Source: Legionella quinlivanii
Lineage (GTDB): Bacteria > Pseudomonadota > Gammaproteobacteria > Legionellales > Legionellaceae
Assembly: GCF_003265995.1 (NCBI RefSeq)
Contig: NZ_MVJN01000003.1
Location: forward strand, 62,001 to 126,000
Length of the DNA: 64,000 bases
Direction of reading: 5' to 3'
Numbering within the stretch: position 1 is the first letter of the stretch; each line of letters begins with the position of its first letter. Of this stretch, positions 62,377-64,000 are shown one piece after another. Both the position numbers and the translations under genes were made by a program. The notes below the pieces were generated by a model. The model saw only the letters and a list, made by a program, of their open reading frames with translations, made no database searches and had not been told where the DNA came from.

Positions 62377-64000
62377 TCAGGAACAACTGAGTGCTGATAC
62401 TGGGTTCTGGCCAGATTTCGCCCCATTTTTTTCAGTTTCACCAAGGGCTTTACCCAGCGAAGGAGGTGCTTTTGATACAGGCGGTTGCACCACTGTTTTG
62501 TCTTTAGACAATTTACGTAAATCATCAAGAAACTTGTGAGTAATATCTGCACTTTTCATTGGTCGAACCGAATCATAAGCACCAAAGGTCTCTAACTCGT
62601 TATCAGTCTCCGATATCTTAAAATCCGTCGAGCTGGCATTGCTACCATGTTTTACAGCCCGTTCATGGACAGCATACTTGCTTTGCATATCTGCCAGAAT
62701 TGCTTTTACCAATATCGAATTGAGCGAACCATCATTAATTGCACCGTTAGTTAAAATCATCGCCAGAATATTGCTGCGTGAATAGCCGAATTTCTTATCA
62801 AAATACGTGGGTACTTCCTGATCCCTAACTTTCGTTGTTACAAAAAAGCTCGCAAACTGTGCTCCAATACTGGCCGGTTCAAGATACTTTTTGACACAAT
62901 CATCAATAAACTTTCGGAAAGCCTCCTCGGTTTTAAACGAGTCTACCCATTTGTACATGGCATTATGAAAATTAGAAACAGCACTTACACTTCGACTGTG
63001 AATAAATTTTTCATTGGTTCTGGAGTAGGTCATAATTCGCTGTGTGTATGCAGCACTGTTAAATACTTTTGTATTGATGGCATGTCTGACACTGGCAAGA
63101 TTGCAACCCACCTCGTCCTGAAAATCGACAAGCATGCTGTTAATCAGATTATTGACCAGATGGGTATTCAGAGAAGTAGTCTCATGGCCGCCCTCGCTAA
63201 AAATCCAGGCCAGTTTTTCAGAGCCTTTCAGGCGAGTCGTTTTGATATAATTCAATACACTGGTTGCACGGTAACGATTAGTGAACCAGCTGAAAGTGCC
63301 AGGGGTATAATTACGCTCAATAATCTCCGCTATAAAATTAGTTAAAGCCGAATCACCATTCTTCCCGCTAATCTCATCCTGCTCATCCGCCCAGGCAAAT
63401 AATTGCTTAAAGCAAGCATCCATGACCTGCGGATCGACATGCGATTTTAATTTAATATTGGATTGTGTTTCTTTGTTACCGTACAAAGGCAAATCATCTC
63501 GACTGATGTATCTCGACCACTTCATGATCGGTTTATATCGGTCTATTTTATCCAGTATATTGGTAAAATCGGTCGCTTTACCTGTAGTTCCCAAATGATC
63601 CAGGATGCTCTTTTCATGCTTATTAACGGTGTCTTGCATCCTCTCGAGAAAAACCGCATTCGTTCTTTCGCTTAAATTAAGAAGATCAGTACGAAAATAA
63701 GTATCCGCTATGTCGTGAAGCTCTTTGTGGAATGCCCTGATTTCCTGTAAGGCAAGATATTCAGGATTATCTGGTCTGCAATTGACGCTGATCTTCGATA
63801 AGTCAGTAGCCTTTGACAGCAGTTGCCAGGACTCTGTTGCAGTGGACTTATCCAATTCCGGCAAATTATCGTCAATGGAAGGCAATGTTTGCTGGCTAAG
63901 CTGGGTAATAATTGATCTTTCCAAATTATCCAGGCCCAGCAAAATTTGATTCACATGAGGCAAAAATGAATCTCGCCAGATTTTATGGAAACGTTTGGAA
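62377..64000 (-). CDS. Large orphan protein, N-terminus beyond the window
   Basis: At least 541 residues with no recognised family. The frame continues past a TTG at 63963 to the right edge without a stop (upstream residues read SKRFHKIWRDSF), so the true start is most likely outside. It is helical and soluble throughout; motifs such as GHETTSLNTHLVNNLINSML and RNILAM-like stretches show no known active site. The last 50 residues are disordered, Lys/Pro/Ser rich (VVQPPVSKAPPSLGKAL). Convergent with the preceding large orphan. An effector role is possible. Confidence 0.6.
   Translation of the reverse strand, partial: SKRFHKIWRDSFLPHVNQILLGLDNLERSIITQLSQQTLPSIDDNLPELDKSTATESWQLLSKATDLSKISVNCRPDNPEYLALQEIRAFHKELHDIADTYFRTDLLNLSERTNAVFLERMQDTVNKHEKSILDHLGTTGKATDFTNILDKIDRYKPIMKWSRYISRDDLPLYGNKETQSNIKLKSHVDPQVMDACFKQLFAWADEQDEISGKNGDSALTNFIAEIIERNYTPGTFSWFTNRYRATSVLNYIKTTRLKGSEKLAWIFSEGGHETTSLNTHLVNNLINSMLVDFQDEVGCNLASVRHAINTKVFNSAAYTQRIMTYSRTNEKFIHSRSVSAVSNFHNAMYKWVDSFKTEEAFRKFIDDCVKKYLEPASIGAQFASFFVTTKVRDQEVPTYFDKKFGYSRSNILAMILTNGAINDGSLNSILVKAILADMQSKYAVHERAVKHGSNASSTDFKISETDNELETFGAYDSVRPMKSADITHKFLDDLRKLSKDKTVVQPPVSKAPPSLGKALGETEKNGAKSGQNPVSALSCS

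Noticed and set aside
1..64000. CRISPR arrays, rRNA genes, intact insertion sequences, prophage genes
   Set aside because: I saw no regular spacer-repeat array, no rRNA sequence and no transposase or phage structural gene.

Overview
The window looks like chromosomal DNA of a Legionella-type gammaproteobacterium. I infer this from conserved housekeeping blocks (ygfB-pepP-ubiH-ubiI facing zapA; mnmG-rsmG-parA-parB; ctaC-ctaD-ctaG-coxC; ubiE-ubiJ-ubiB-tatA-tatB; rho and trxA) interleaved with orphan proteins of eukaryote-like type (an F-box protein, a DXD glycosyltransferase, a kinase-like protein, large membrane or coiled-coil proteins). Such proteins are typical of Dot/Icm effector repertoires. 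No rRNA operon, CRISPR array, intact transposase or prophage was seen.

Layout. 1-5.3 kb: end of a secreted protein gene, then ubiquinone hydroxylases, PepP, YgfB and divergent ZapA. 5.3-9.3 kb: small orphans, an esterase, a YqhA-like membrane protein and homospermidine synthase. 9.4-12.9 kb: AT-rich accessory locus (glycosyltransferase and partner, LysR regulator, F-box protein). 13-21.2 kb: a flippase-like protein, a probable 6S RNA gene (14403-14550), a serine-hydrolase remnant, RnfB-like ferredoxin, MetG, QueC and a 625-residue membrane protein. 21.4-26.8 kb: MnmG, RsmG, ParA, ParB, a small beta-rich protein and an orphan. 27-33 kb: aa3-type cytochrome c oxidase genes and a multiheme cytochrome c. 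33.3-46.7 kb: LysE exporter, an orphan with a 12-G tract upstream, rRNA methyltransferase, UbiE/J/B, TatA/B, MsrBA, MltB, TesA and the YbbA/YbbP ABC system. 46.9-53.7 kb: rho and trxA, separated by three forward accessory genes (GAF plus degenerate GGDEF, PhoD-like phosphatase, kinase-like orphan). 53.7-64 kb: RsmE, FumC, a glycerophosphodiesterase, tRNA-Leu(CAG), a beta-propeller protein, GlcG-like protein, Psd and two large orphans, the last running off the right edge.

Many core genes converge on aerobic respiration: ubiquinone synthesis (UbiI, UbiH, UbiE, UbiJ, UbiB), cytochrome c and cytochrome oxidase, and fumarase. Others cover tRNA/rRNA modification and chromosome partition.

Most intergenic regions carry palindromic repeats. 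One family is a roughly 146-bp MITE-like element with 18-bp terminal inverted repeats. It has three full copies and at least two fragments, and one copy is flanked by a perfect 10-bp direct repeat. Functional statements about the orphans are inferences from visible motifs; no database search was possible.
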